From assembly GCA_003141615.1 (NCBI GenBank), contig PLMV01000018.1, positions 8,043 through 52,937 on the forward strand: 44,895 bases of DNA, in the 5' to 3' direction. Positions 15,336 to 24,683 of the stretch are shown piece by piece. Position numbers and translations under genes: made by a program. Every line of letters begins with the position of its first letter. The first letter of the stretch is position 1. Origin of the DNA: Syntrophaceae bacterium. GTDB lineage: Bacteria; Desulfobacterota; Syntrophia; Syntrophales; Smithellaceae. The notes beneath the pieces are model-generated. The model saw only the letters and a program-made list of their open reading frames with translations, was not told the DNA's origin and did not search any database.

Positions 15336-17989
15336 ACGGCAATCTCTTTTAGTTTTTTCAGCGCGGCCTTCAGGGCTGTGAATTTTTCCTGGAAGTCTTT
15401 TAATTTATCTTCTTCTTTTTTAATGGCTGCCTCTGCAGCCTTTTCGCGAAAGTCGCGATTGGCAAGTTTTCTGAAACTCTGTTCTAAATCTTTAGAAACT
15501 TTCGCCAATTCCTTATCCAGACGCGTTTTTTCGCCGGCAATATCTACAATACCGGTAACAGGGACAAATATCCGCGTTAAACCGACAATCCCCGTGGCCA
15601 CTCCTTTGGGCTCCACTAAATCCACTGCCAAAGTCAGCTCCTCCAAATTAGCCATGTTGACTATATAGTTTTTGCCGCTTTCAATTGCATTTTTTAATTG
15701 CATATCGGGCGCTGAAATCGAAACCTGCAATTTGCTCGAAGGTGGTATTCGCATTTCTCCACGGATATTGCGAATACTGGTAATAATCTCCATCAGGAGT
15801 TCCATTTCCTTTTTGGCTGCTGCATCTTCCCAACTCTCCACAGGTTGAGGAAAGGAACTGACCATAATCGAATTTTTATCGCTTCCGTTCAGCGCCTGCC
15901 AAAGCTCTTCGGTGACAAAAGGCATAAAGGGATGTAAAAGTTGCAGCATTGTTTTGAAAACTTCGCGCAAAGTTCGTTGGGTAGCTTGTCTTTGTTCCGG
16001 GCTTACTTTGCCATAAAACACAGGCTTGCTTAATTCCAGATACCAATTGCAGAATTCATGCCAAATAAAGCGGTAAATAGCGGCGGATGCATCGTTGAAA
16101 CGATATTCATCCAGACTGCGGGTGACTTCTCCAATTGCTTCATTTAATTTCGCCTTGATCCACTTATCCGGCAGTGAATCAGAAGCAGTCAGGGGCGCTG
16201 ATTGATCGAAGTCCACCAGATTGTTAAGCGTCAATTTGGACGCGTTCCAGATTTTATTGACAAAAAATTTGTAGCCTTCGACGCGTTCCGGCGACAGGCG
16301 CACATCGCGTCCCTGAGCAGTATAGGCAGCCAGGGTGAAGCGGAAAGCGTCCGTGCCGTACTGGTCGATCATCACCAGCGGATCAATGCTGTTGCCCTTT
16401 GATTTGCTCATCTTCTCGCCTTTTTCGTCGCGCACCAGAGCATGCAGGTAAACTTCCTTAAAGGGAACGTCTTTCATCACGTAAATGCCCATCATCATCA
16501 TACGCGCCACCCAGAAGAAAAGAATATCGAAACCGGTAATTAAGAGTGACGTCGGATAAAATGTTTTGAGAGCTTTGGTTTTATTGGGCCAACCTAAAGT
16601 GGAAAAAGGCCAGAGCGCGGAACTAAACCAGGTGTCCAGAACATCCTCATCCTGCTTCAGAGACGCACCGCCGCAATCGGGACACTTGTCGGGATCCACC
16701 GTGGCGACAATAACTTTGCCGCAGCCGTCGCAATACCAGACGGGAATGCGGTGTCCCCACCACAACTGCCGGGAAATGCACCAGTCGCGGATGTTGTTCA
16801 TCCAGTCAAAATAAGTCGCCTCCCAGGAAGCGGGAACTATCCGTGTTTTTCCCTTAACCACTGCCGCGATAGCCTGCTTGGCCAGAGGTTTGATTTTGAC
16901 AAACCATTGTTTGGACACCATCGGTTCAATGTCTGTTTTGCAGCGGTAACACTGACCGACATTGTGCGCGTAAGGCTCGGTGCCGACCATATAACCGCCC
17001 TTTTCCAGATCGGCCAAAACGTTCTTGCGCGCCTCATAGCGATCCTGCCCTTTGTATTTGCCGCCGTGTTCATTAATGATGCCTTTACCGTCCATGATGG
17101 AAATGATTTCCAGCTGATGGCGCTGGGCCATGGCAAAATCGTTGGGATCAGAACCCGGGGTTATCTTCACCGCGCCGGAGCCGAAATCCATGGTCACATA
17201 GTCATCGGCAATGATCGGTATTTTTTTGTTCATCAAAGGCAGAATCACAAATTTGCCAACTTTATCCTTGTAGCGAACATCAGCGGGATTTACTGCCACG
17301 GCTGTATCGCCCAGCATCGTCTCCGGCCTGGTGGTGGCAACTACAATATCTCCACTGCCGTCGGCGAAGGGATAACGGATATTCCAAAGAAAGCTTTGGT
17401 CTTGTTTGAATTCGACTTCCAGATCGGAAATTGCGGTGTGACAGCGGGGACACCAGTTGACAATATAGTCGCCCTGATAAATCATGTCCTCATTGTAGAG
17501 CCGGACAAAAACCTCCCGGACGGCGTTAGACAGTCCTTCGTCCATGGTGAAGCGTTCTCGCTGCCAGTCGCAGGAACAGCCCAGACGTTTCAGCTGATTA
17601 ATGATCACTCCGCCGTATTTTTTCTTCCATTCCCAGACGCGGGCAATGAATTTTTCGCGGCCCAGATCATGGCGGGATAATCCTTCCTTCATCAATTGCT
17701 GCTCAACCACATTTTGCGTGGCAATGCCTGCGTGATCCATGCCCGGCATCCAGAGTGTGTTATAGCCCTGCATCCTTTTGAAGCGGATAATAATATCCTG
17801 CAGTGTATTATTCAAAGCATGCCCCATATGCAGCATTCCGGTTACATTCGGGGGCGGGATGACAATGGAAAAAGCGGGCGCTTCACTGTTATCCTGAGCG
17901 TGAAAATACTTATTTTTTAACCAGTAATCGTATAATCTTTTTTCGGCATCGGCCGGTTCAAACGCCTTGCTTAACTCTTTTGTTGCCAT
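15332..17989 (-). CDS. valS: Valyl-tRNA synthetase
   Basis: Charges tRNA-Val; an 885-residue class I synthetase. The HIGH-type motif is PPNVTGMLHMGHALN near residue 47 and the KMSKS motif is GEKMSKSKGNSIDP near residue 525. Between them lies the CP1 editing domain (VATTRPETMLGD, VKITPGSDPNDFAMA) and two zinc-like cysteine clusters (WCPRCH; CDGCGK with CPDCGG). The C-terminal anticodon-binding helical bundle and a coiled-coil arm (LDKELAKVSKDLEQSFRKL) are present, as in bacterial ValS. It is first in the minus-strand operon, starting shortly after a terminator at 18012-18033, with GGAGAA upstream of the ATG. Confidence 0.96.
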   Translation of the reverse strand: MATKELSKAFEPADAEKRLYDYWLKNKYFHAQDNSEAPAFSIVIPPPNVTGMLHMGHALNNTLQDIIIRFKRMQGYNTLWMPGMDHAGIATQNVVEQQLMKEGLSRHDLGREKFIARVWEWKKKYGGVIINQLKRLGCSCDWQRERFTMDEGLSNAVREVFVRLYNEDMIYQGDYIVNWCPRCHTAISDLEVEFKQDQSFLWNIRYPFADGSGDIVVATTRPETMLGDTAVAVNPADVRYKDKVGKFVILPLMNKKIPIIADDYVTMDFGSGAVKITPGSDPNDFAMAQRHQLEIISIMDGKGIINEHGGKYKGQDRYEARKNVLADLEKGGYMVGTEPYAHNVGQCYRCKTDIEPMVSKQWFVKIKPLAKQAIAAVVKGKTRIVPASWEATYFDWMNNIRDWCISRQLWWGHRIPVWYCDGCGKVIVATVDPDKCPDCGGASLKQDEDVLDTWFSSALWPFSTLGWPNKTKALKTFYPTSLLITGFDILFFWVARMMMMGIYVMKDVPFKEVYLHALVRDEKGEKMSKSKGNSIDPLVMIDQYGTDAFRFTLAAYTAQGRDVRLSPERVEGYKFFVNKIWNASKLTLNNLVDFDQSAPLTASDSLPDKWIKAKLNEAIGEVTRSLDEYRFNDASAAIYRFIWHEFCNWYLELSKPVFYGKVSPEQRQATQRTLREVFKTMLQLLHPFMPFVTEELWQALNGSDKNSIMVSSFPQPVESWEDAAAKKEMELLMEIITSIRNIRGEMRIPPSSKLQVSISAPDMQLKNAIESGKNYIVNMANLEELTLAVDLVEPKGVATGIVGLTRIFVPVTGIVDIAGEKTRLDKELAKVSKDLEQSFRKLANRDFREKAAEAAIKKEEDKLKDFQEKFTALKAALKKLKEIAV

Positions 17990-18011
17990 TTAATATTATT
18001 CTCCCACAAAT

Positions 18012-18033
18012 AAAAAGGGCTTTCGCCCTCTTT
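18012..18033 (-). terminator. Rho-independent terminator after the TPR/SLH lipoprotein gene
   Basis: On the minus strand the sequence reads GAGGGC-GAAA-GCCC followed by TTTTTA: a compact stem with a GAAA tetraloop and a U-tract. It lies between the stop of the 18098 gene and the start of valS and separates the two transcripts. Confidence 0.8.
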
Positions 18034-18097
18034 AACTTTCTTTAAGACGTGAGGCGGTAAATAATTCCGCATCATGAATAATTTTACAAAACCGCAA

Positions 18098-19276
18098 TCA
18101 GTTTAATTTTAATTCTTTTTTAAGTTTGCGGATAATCAAAAGCGCGTCCACACCGGTTACAGGCTTAAGCGGCGCAAATTCACCGGTCTTAGTATTTTTT
18201 GCTTCCATAATTCCCCGTGAAGTCACGGATATAATGGCATTAAAATAAGGCATGTCCGCAGGCACATCGGGAAACAATGATTTTGAATTAACATATCTGG
18301 CGGCTAAATCCTTCTCGCCGGTTAGTTTTATCAATATATCTTCCAGCATCATGGCATATTCACCGCGAGACAAAATTTCGCCGGGATTGAAGTTACCTTT
18401 CGGATCATTTTCCAGTCCGCGAACGCCGGTTTCCAGTATCCCCTCAATGTCCTTTTTCAAAGGATGGTCCGCGATATCTTTCGCCAATAAGTTAACAGGT
18501 GCAGGAGAAGGCGCCTCTGTTGGAACTTTTTCAACATCCTTTACCTCTGCCGAAACTTTCAGCTCCAGTTTTTTATAAAGGTCTTTAATTTTTAATTCTT
18601 CCATAAACAGCGCAGCCGCATCCGCTCTGGTAATGCGTTCCGCGAGAGCGATCTTCTTTCCCGCTTCTGTCGCAGGCATGGCCAGTTGAACCTTTTGCAG
18701 GAATTTTAATTGCGCATCGGCATCAGCCATATGATCGGTTTTCAATTTAGTAACCTGGGAAAACATTTGACCGGCCTGATTAAATTCTAACGCGTCTCTG
18801 TATGCCAAACCCATAAAATAATATGCCGGTGAATGTTTGGAATCCGTCACGACGGCTTCATCAAATTGATTTCTCGCCAACTCCAGCCATTTTTGATCTG
18901 ATTTACTTAAGGTGTAATAACGAATTTTGCCGACATTAACAAAAAGTTTTTCGTCAGCGTCCTTGGCGTATTTCAAACCATTCGCCAGATTTTCTGAGGC
19001 TGCGTTGAATTTACCTGTATAAATATTAACCAGGGCCATGCCGGTATAAGTCTTTGAATATTTGGCATCAAGCTGAGTCGCCATTTCAAATTCTCTCTTG
19101 GCGTCGGTATACTTTTCCTGATCAAGCAGTTTCAAACCAGTGAAGGTATGATGTCCGGGAGTATCCAGTTGGCTCACCGCTACCCTTGCCTTCGGGCCGC
19201 AGGAGACTAGAAATAATACACCAGCACAAAGTATAAATAGACTGATTAATGTTCTAAATATTTTTTGACACGCCAT
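18098..19276 (-). CDS. TPR-repeat lipoprotein with C-terminal SLH-like domain
   Basis: A 392-residue envelope protein. A hydrophobic signal ends in the lipobox LVSCG (Cys26), so it is probably lipidated. Residues about 40-190 form several tetratricopeptide repeats (LDQEKYTDAKREFEMATQLD, then further units including SPAYYFMGLAYRDALEFNQA), a protein-interaction scaffold. Residues about 215-392 contain an ITRADAAALFMEEL start, SRGEYAMMLEDIL and FPDVPADMPYFNAI: the pattern of S-layer-homology repeats. These could bind cell-wall or outer-membrane polymers. The partner is unknown. It lies 133 bases downstream of miaA and ends at a clear terminator. The TPR and lipoprotein parts are visible; SLH is slightly less certain. 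Confidence 0.75.
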   Translation of the reverse strand: MACQKIFRTLISLFILCAGVLFLVSCGPKARVAVSQLDTPGHHTFTGLKLLDQEKYTDAKREFEMATQLDAKYSKTYTGMALVNIYTGKFNAASENLANGLKYAKDADEKLFVNVGKIRYYTLSKSDQKWLELARNQFDEAVVTDSKHSPAYYFMGLAYRDALEFNQAGQMFSQVTKLKTDHMADADAQLKFLQKVQLAMPATEAGKKIALAERITRADAAALFMEELKIKDLYKKLELKVSAEVKDVEKVPTEAPSPAPVNLLAKDIADHPLKKDIEGILETGVRGLENDPKGNFNPGEILSRGEYAMMLEDILIKLTGEKDLAARYVNSKSLFPDVPADMPYFNAIISVTSRGIMEAKNTKTGEFAPLKPVTGVDALLIIRKLKKELKLN

Positions 19277-19409
19277 AATAATTCTCTTTTTTAAAAAGAT
19301 TTGAATACATCCTTAAAAATAATTTATCTCTCCATATTTCACCAAAACTATCGGGTATAATTATCTTCAGAAACGGCCGAAGTCAAGTAATATTGCATCC
19401 CCTGTGTTC

Positions 19410-20342
19410 TTATACCGAGTCGTTTTCTTTCCAGAATTTCTCTACATTTTCACTAATATTTCCGAAAGAATCTTGATTAAACCAATTTATTTCCTTATCG
19501 GCGGCAAACCAGGTCAATTGCCGCTTTGCATAATGCCAGGTATCACGGTTGATTAAATCTAGAGCATTTTCCCAATCATACTCTTTGCGTAAAAATCCAA
19601 TTACTTGTTTATAACCCAATGATTGCAACGGCTTGAGATTATAGCTATAGCCTCGATCTAAAATACTTTTAACTTCATCCACGAGCCCATAAGCAATCAT
19701 TTTTTCCGTTCGCATTATAATTCTTTGCTTTAACTCAGCACGGGCAAGCTGAAGGCCGATTTTGTAAGTTTTATAAGGACAATCGGCAAAGGAGTGTCTT
19801 TTTTGTTTGGCTGAAATTGATTCTCCGGTTTGTTCCAAAACTTCCAATGCCCGAATTACCCTTACAGAATCATTGGGGTTAATTTTTCGGGCGGCATCCG
19901 CATCCCTTGGTTGTAGTAAATTATAAAGATATTCTTTTCCGTGGCTTTCACGCAACTGGCGATAATAATTCCTGATATTTTCATCTACTGTCGGCGTCGC
20001 AATAATTCCCCTCAGGAGCGCCCGTATATAGAGCCCTGTTCCCCCGACAATAAAGATGGGCTTCCTTTGTTTGGCCAAATCAGTAATAATGATGCGCGCC
20101 TGTTCGGCAAAAATGGCGGCATTAAATTCTTCGTCGGGATCAACAAAATCTATCATGTGATGTTTGACTTTGTTTCTTTGTTCTCTTGATGGCTTTGCCG
20201 TACCGATATCCAGATAGCGGTAAACCTGAAGGGAATCAGCGCTGATAATTTCTCCGCCGAATTCTAAAGCCAGATTGATGGCTAATTCAGTTTTACCCGT
20301 CGCAGTAGGCGAATTAATTATTACCAACGGCACTTTTTCCAT
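19410..20342 (-). CDS. miaA: tRNA dimethylallyltransferase
   Basis: Adds a dimethylallyl group from DMAPP to A37 of tRNAs reading UNN codons. The 310-residue protein has the P-loop INSPTATGKTELAI at the N-terminus, SADSLQVYRYLDIGTAKPSR (the conserved D-S-Q-Y substrate motif), HHMIDFVDPDEEFNAAIF, and FIVGGTGLYIRALLRGI. It ends with the QLTWF region that contacts the anticodon loop. It lies 11 bases after mutL in the same direction, the same pairing seen in E. coli and many other bacteria, here without hfq. Confidence 0.95.
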   Translation of the reverse strand: MEKVPLVIINSPTATGKTELAINLALEFGGEIISADSLQVYRYLDIGTAKPSREQRNKVKHHMIDFVDPDEEFNAAIFAEQARIIITDLAKQRKPIFIVGGTGLYIRALLRGIIATPTVDENIRNYYRQLRESHGKEYLYNLLQPRDADAARKINPNDSVRVIRALEVLEQTGESISAKQKRHSFADCPYKTYKIGLQLARAELKQRIIMRTEKMIAYGLVDEVKSILDRGYSYNLKPLQSLGYKQVIGFLRKEYDWENALDLINRDTWHYAKRQLTWFAADKEINWFNQDSFGNISENVEKFWKENDSV

Positions 20343-20353
20343 CTCTATTTTTT

Positions 20354-22144
20354 CTACTTCCTCTTAAACATTCTTTCGATTTCGCTTAAGGAAAAATTGA
20401 TAGTGATTGGACGTCCATGAGGGCAGGTAAGATTAAAAGGTGTTTCTTCCAGATCACGGCAAAGAGCGGCTACTTCTTCGGAAGAAAGAACACTATTGGC
20501 CTTGATTGCCGCGCGGCAAGCCAAAGAAGCCAGTATTTTTTCTTTCTTTTCCTGTAAAGAAGGCATTTGATTTTGTTCGCCCAGTTGATCGGCAATATCA
20601 GAAATTATTTCTCTGGCTTGAATCTGCGACAGAATTACCGGAAGCGTTTTGACAACAATCGCGTCCCGGCCAAAGATTTCAATTTCTAAACCGATTTCCC
20701 GTAAAAAATCAATATAGCCGGAAAACAGTGCGATTTGTCCCGGAGTTAAATTGACAATTTCCGGCATAAGAAGTGATTGACTTATAATTTGCGGCCCCAT
20801 TGTTTTTTTTAATCGCTCCAGAATTATCCGTTCATGGGCCGCATGCTGATCTATCAAAACCAAGCCATTATCACTCGCAAAAACAAGGTAGGTGTTGGCG
20901 AATTGCCCTAAATATTTTAAGCTCGCAAAAGTTATTGTTTCTTTTGCCTGAACATTGTCGCTATTGAAAGTTGCAACTTTTTCCGCAACCGAGGAGCGCG
21001 TCAACAGATCATTGGTAATTGCCTGCTGTAAATTTTGCCGGGAAAATAATCCGAAAGATTTAGCCGGAAATTTATCCGCCGAACGCGTGAACCCCGGAAC
21101 AGAAGCATTCTCTTTAGGCGCCAAACGATAAATAAAACTACCCTTCGATGTTTCAGCGCCGGCAAGACTCTGCGCGATTGTTTTGGATACCAGATCATAA
21201 ACGCTGTGCGAATCCTTAAAGCGAACCTCCATCTTGGCCGGATGAACATTGACATCAACATCTTCAGGCGGCAGATCAAGAAACAATACGGCGGCAGGGT
21301 AGCGTCTAGGCTCAATAATCTGACGGTATGCCGACAATACGGCGTGAGTTACACTGTTATCGCGGACAAAGCGTTTATTGACAAACAAATATATACTTTT
21401 GGAATTTGATTTTGTGAATTCCGGACGCGAGATGAATCCCGTCAAACTGATATTTTCTTTTTGCGCGTTTATTAAGACGTGATGATTGGAAAAATCTTCA
21501 CCCATGACCATGGCAATGCGTTCGGAGGCATCCCTGACTTGGGGGGCGGTAAATGCATCGCGTCCATTAACATTAACTTTAAAGCTGATCTCCGGATGAG
21601 CCAGGGCCAGGCGGGTGATCGCATCCAGACATAAACCCTGTTCAGTAGATTCTGTTTTTAGAAATTTCCTGCGCGCGGGAACGTTGGCAAATATTTTGGT
21701 CACCGATATTTGCGTACCGGCGGGACAGCCCGCAGGAACTACTTCCTGTATTTTGCCGGCATCCAGTGTGGCTCTTGTTCCGGCTAAATCATTTTTGCGC
21801 CGTGTTAATAACTCCACCCGCGCGATAGAAGCGATACTCGGCATTGCTTCGCCGCGGAAACCAAACGAAGCTACACTGTAAATATCTTCAAAGTTATAAA
21901 TTTTACTGGTGGCATGTCTTTCAAATACCAGCGCCACATCTTCGCGTTCTATTCCCGAACCGTTATCAATTACTTTGATCGACTGGCAGCCGCCCTTTTC
22001 CAATTCCACCCTGATATCGCTGGCTCCGGCATCAATAGAATTTTCCACCAATTCCTTGACAATAGAAGCAGGCCTTTCCACCACTTCACCGGCAGCTATT
22101 TTATTGGCAATTTCCGCGGATAAAACAACAATTCGTTTAGACAA
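20354..22144 (-). CDS. mutL: DNA mismatch repair protein MutL (endonuclease type)
   Basis: Links MutS mismatch recognition to strand excision. The 596-residue protein has the GHKL ATPase N-terminus: IAAGEVVERPASIVKELVEN, NSIDAGAS, DNGSGI and FGFRGEAMPSIASI. The C-terminal dimer domain, from about residue 405, carries DQHAAHERIILE, the metal-binding DQHA(x)2E(x)4E motif of nicking MutL homologues, together with ACRAAIKAN and the final CPHGRP. This is therefore the endonuclease-active form, as expected where MutH is absent. The linker is moderately long. It is first in the mutL-miaA unit. Confidence 0.95.
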   Translation of the reverse strand: MSKRIVVLSAEIANKIAAGEVVERPASIVKELVENSIDAGASDIRVELEKGGCQSIKVIDNGSGIEREDVALVFERHATSKIYNFEDIYSVASFGFRGEAMPSIASIARVELLTRRKNDLAGTRATLDAGKIQEVVPAGCPAGTQISVTKIFANVPARRKFLKTESTEQGLCLDAITRLALAHPEISFKVNVNGRDAFTAPQVRDASERIAMVMGEDFSNHHVLINAQKENISLTGFISRPEFTKSNSKSIYLFVNKRFVRDNSVTHAVLSAYRQIIEPRRYPAAVLFLDLPPEDVDVNVHPAKMEVRFKDSHSVYDLVSKTIAQSLAGAETSKGSFIYRLAPKENASVPGFTRSADKFPAKSFGLFSRQNLQQAITNDLLTRSSVAEKVATFNSDNVQAKETITFASLKYLGQFANTYLVFASDNGLVLIDQHAAHERIILERLKKTMGPQIISQSLLMPEIVNLTPGQIALFSGYIDFLREIGLEIEIFGRDAIVVKTLPVILSQIQAREIISDIADQLGEQNQMPSLQEKKEKILASLACRAAIKANSVLSSEEVAALCRDLEETPFNLTCPHGRPITINFSLSEIERMFKRK

Positions 22145-22170
22145 TATTTTTTCCTTAATTATTTTTTGTC

Positions 22171-22193
22171 ATTCCCCGGCTTGACCGGGGAAT
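22171..22193. repeat. REP-like palindrome, copy 1
   Basis: ATTCCCCGG (22171-22179), CTTGA, then CCGGGGAAT (22185-22193): perfect 9-base arms, preceded by GTC and followed by CC. The same design with different inner bases occurs at 29514-29536. It belongs to the GTCATTCCC-type dispersed palindromes common in proteobacterial intergenic DNA. Confidence 0.7.
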
Positions 22194-22288
22194 CCATAAA
22201 TCACATGTTACGACTAATGATATCTATTACCAAGCGTCTTTTCAATTATGATACTGTTAATATCAAATCTTTCTTGATTTAACACCAT

Positions 22289-22332
22289 AAAAAAGCCGCA
22301 ATCACTTAATATTATCGTGACGGCGGCTTTTT
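22289..22332 (-). terminator. Terminator after the LPP20-like gene
   Basis: AAAAAAGCCGC (22289-22299) pairs with GCGGCTTTTT (22323-22332). Read on the minus strand it is a GC stem with a long loop followed by a run of T, 20 bases past the stop of the 22352 gene. The symmetric A/T tracts mean it could work in both directions. Confidence 0.75.
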
Positions 22333-22351
22333 GGAAAATTTAATACACAGA

Positions 22352-23233
22352 TTAATCCAAAACAATTATTACTTTGCATTGTTTCAAAAAGGAAGCACTT
22401 TCGGCCGATGTTCTAACTTGCCGGGCATCGGCATTGCTGATTACAATATCAGATTTACCGGAGCCACTTGATCTCAGAGCCTTTATCGTTATTGGATTGA
22501 CTCCTACGCGCTGATTGGTCGGTGCCGCTGTAAGGTCACGAGTATATCCGCTTATTCCTTGCTTTTCTGCATATTCACGGTCAACATTGGCCAAATCGTA
22601 AACTTTCCTGCCGTCTTCATCAAAAATTCGGGAAAACATTGCCGGACGAGCTTGAATCCCGCGAGCATCAACAACCATGCCGGTATAAACAACAGGCGCC
22701 GATAGAGTTGCGGGAGCTTTTACAGACGGAGCCGGTACTGATTCAGTTGGGGCTGGTGCTGCAGGTGACTTTGCCATAGCCAACGGCATAATTGTCTGAG
22801 CTAAGTTGCCGTAAAGAGGTATCCTTAATCTGACTTCGGCCCTGCCATCGGGCAGGTATTGATGATCCGAAACTTCAGCGCCTTTCACCAGACCGTTTAT
22901 TTGCGTATCAACAACATCGCTTCCCACGATAAAATCTTTAATTGAAGTTGCCGAATCAACTTGCACACCTTTGGTGATTTCCAGTAAATTATGTAAGGCA
23001 TCTTTTTGAGCCGCGCGCAGAGCTATCGGACGGGCATTTATTTTGCCTGCCAATTTTTCGGGTGGTGAGCCAATACCGACCGCTTCAATATAACCTGCCG
23101 ACCAATTAATACTGCTTTGACCAACCTTATCCACCAAGTCGGATGCACTAACCTTATCCTGACAAATACCGATTCCTGTAAAAAGGAGCAGTAAACTTAT
23201 AATAACTACTACGGATGTTAATCTTGACTTCAT
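22352..23233 (-). CDS. Secreted LPP20-family-like protein
   Basis: A 293-residue exported protein. Residues 1-25 are a signal peptide (Lys/Arg start, long hydrophobic core, cut near GIC-QD); the cysteine there lacks a good lipobox context. Residues about 40-160 resemble the LPP20 fold: GYIEAVGIGSPPE, RPIALRAAQKDALHNLLEITKGVQVDS and DGRAEVRLRIPLYG, the last like the beta-strand end of such domains. A Pro/Ala/Val-rich linker (about 163-190) leads to a C-terminal domain with VVDARGIQARPAMFSRIFDE and a final KQCKVIIVLD. The function of this family is poorly known; envelope or flagellar-associated roles have been suggested for relatives. It is monocistronic, with its own terminator. Confidence 0.65.
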   Translation of the reverse strand: MKSRLTSVVVIISLLLLFTGIGICQDKVSASDLVDKVGQSSINWSAGYIEAVGIGSPPEKLAGKINARPIALRAAQKDALHNLLEITKGVQVDSATSIKDFIVGSDVVDTQINGLVKGAEVSDHQYLPDGRAEVRLRIPLYGNLAQTIMPLAMAKSPAAPAPTESVPAPSVKAPATLSAPVVYTGMVVDARGIQARPAMFSRIFDEDGRKVYDLANVDREYAEKQGISGYTRDLTAAPTNQRVGVNPITIKALRSSGSGKSDIVISNADARQVRTSAESASFLKQCKVIIVLD

Positions 23234-23269
23234 AATATTTTCCTCTGATAGTTATCGAAGACTAAATGG

Positions 23270-24493
23270 TCACTGTTTTTCTTTACTATTTCCATCAATT
23301 ATTCGCCCATCAACCTGATGTTTAAATACACCGTCACTTATTAGTTTTCTTATAACAGCACGAACAGTTATACTTGAAACACCTAACTTGCCTGCTATTA
23401 TTTTGTGTATTCCCTTTTCCCATGGTTGTTCAGGCAAAATATTTCTTATTTTATCAAACATTTCAATTGAAAATTTAATATTTTTCTTTTTAGGAGGGTT
23501 AGCTTTCTTAAGTTCGATTTTAATAATTTCAATAGATTTATCGAAGTCAAGTTTTTTTAAAATTGCAATATATCTCTCAAGGTAATTAATATTGCCAGAA
23601 ATGATTAAGTTAAAAATATCCTCTGCTTCTTCAATAATTTGTAAACTTAAATCTTTCAATTTTACTATGCTATCATCAAAGGGAAAAATGTAATTTTTTT
23701 GTATTGCTTCATCCCCTTTCTGATCTAATGTTTTTAGAGTAATGGTCGCAAAGGCTTCATTGATTTGACCAAGGAGATTATCTGTAGAATAAATTATTCT
23801 TGTAGACTCATTTAAAACAAATTCACAAAAAGCTCTGATATTTATGAAAGCATTTATCAAATACTTTTCATTGATGTCTACCTGCTTAGTATTTGTATTA
23901 TATTTGTGTCTATATTCCTTATCAGTTAATCCTAATCTATGAACTATAAGATGTCTCTTATCATGATATTCAAAAATTAATTTCAATGGTTCTTTAAAAT
24001 TATTCAATTCAATCTTTAGCCTATTCCGAAAGTATTTACATATTTCTTTAAACCCGCCATTGTGCAAATTTCTGCATTCGTTATTAATAATATAAGACAA
24101 TATTTCTGATGAATTATTAAATGATATTAAATGAGGATAAGATATCGTAATAATGTCATTCTTTATAAGCAGATCTTTTCTTGCTAATAATATTTCACGT
24201 ATAGCATCTATTAAAAATACTTCTAAAACAGAAATTGCTCTAACAAAAATAGTTTCTCTTAATATAGTTCTGTAACTTTTTTTGTATTTATCATGTAATT
24301 CTTTTAAGGTGTCCGCTAATCTAAATTCGTTGCCACCAGCCAGTGTGCGAAAAACAGGGTCTTCTTTATTAATATAGTCATCCTTAGCTCTTTGTGTTGA
24401 GCACAGAATAGCTAAGTCATATGCATAAAGAGTAGATGCATGCAGCATTTCTAAGTGGGCAAATTCTGTCTGAAAATTATTGTATGCTTCCAT
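23270..24493 (-). CDS. Candidate HEPN-type protein with C-terminal winged helix
   Basis: A 407-residue, all-helical, Lys/Asn/Ile-rich protein of markedly AT-rich codon use. Residues about 75-260 look like a HEPN domain: a conserved early helix (ILRETIFVRAISVLEVFLID) and, near residue 180, RHLIVHRLG, which supplies the R-x4-H motif (Arg180, His185) typical of metal-independent HEPN ribonucleases. Residues about 350-400 (IHKIIAGKLGVSSITVRAVI then RKLISDGVF) form a winged or helix-turn-helix DNA-binding end. HEPN proteins often act as toxins or defence effectors; that role is inferred here. No ribosome site is evident; the leader from the promoter at 24640-24668 is about 140 bases. No antitoxin-like small gene is adjacent. 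Confidence 0.6.
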   Translation of the reverse strand: MEAYNNFQTEFAHLEMLHASTLYAYDLAILCSTQRAKDDYINKEDPVFRTLAGGNEFRLADTLKELHDKYKKSYRTILRETIFVRAISVLEVFLIDAIREILLARKDLLIKNDIITISYPHLISFNNSSEILSYIINNECRNLHNGGFKEICKYFRNRLKIELNNFKEPLKLIFEYHDKRHLIVHRLGLTDKEYRHKYNTNTKQVDINEKYLINAFINIRAFCEFVLNESTRIIYSTDNLLGQINEAFATITLKTLDQKGDEAIQKNYIFPFDDSIVKLKDLSLQIIEEAEDIFNLIISGNINYLERYIAILKKLDFDKSIEIIKIELKKANPPKKKNIKFSIEMFDKIRNILPEQPWEKGIHKIIAGKLGVSSITVRAVIRKLISDGVFKHQVDGRIIDGNSKEKQ

Positions 24494-24603
24494 ATTTATT
24501 AATTATCGAAATGTCGTTTATTTTAAAAGCAATGGGTCAAGTATGCCTTTGAACTTTTATTATCTATTCAACTTGCGATATCCGCTTTACCGGCGTTTAT
24601 TTT

Positions 24604-24668
24604 TTGATATTTGATAAGACATTTCTTGTTCATGGTCGAACTATAAGAAACTCAGTCTTCTATGTCAA
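24604..24668 (-). promoter_or_regulatory. Promoter of the HEPN gene, homologous to the hsdM promoter
   Basis: On the minus strand: TTGACA (24668-24663), a 17-base spacer, and TATAGT (24645-24640), then TTATCAAA-TATCAAA repeats at 24618-24604. The same arrangement, with about 75% identity over about 85 bases, lies before hsdM at 41061-41126. Confidence 0.75.
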
Positions 24669-24683
24669 TGAAATATTGATCAT

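Noticed and set aside
16751-17680. A 309-codon open frame antisense to valS
   Set aside because: It lies wholly opposite conserved synthetase motifs, lacks a ribosome site and has no domain; it is a mirror of valS codon bias.
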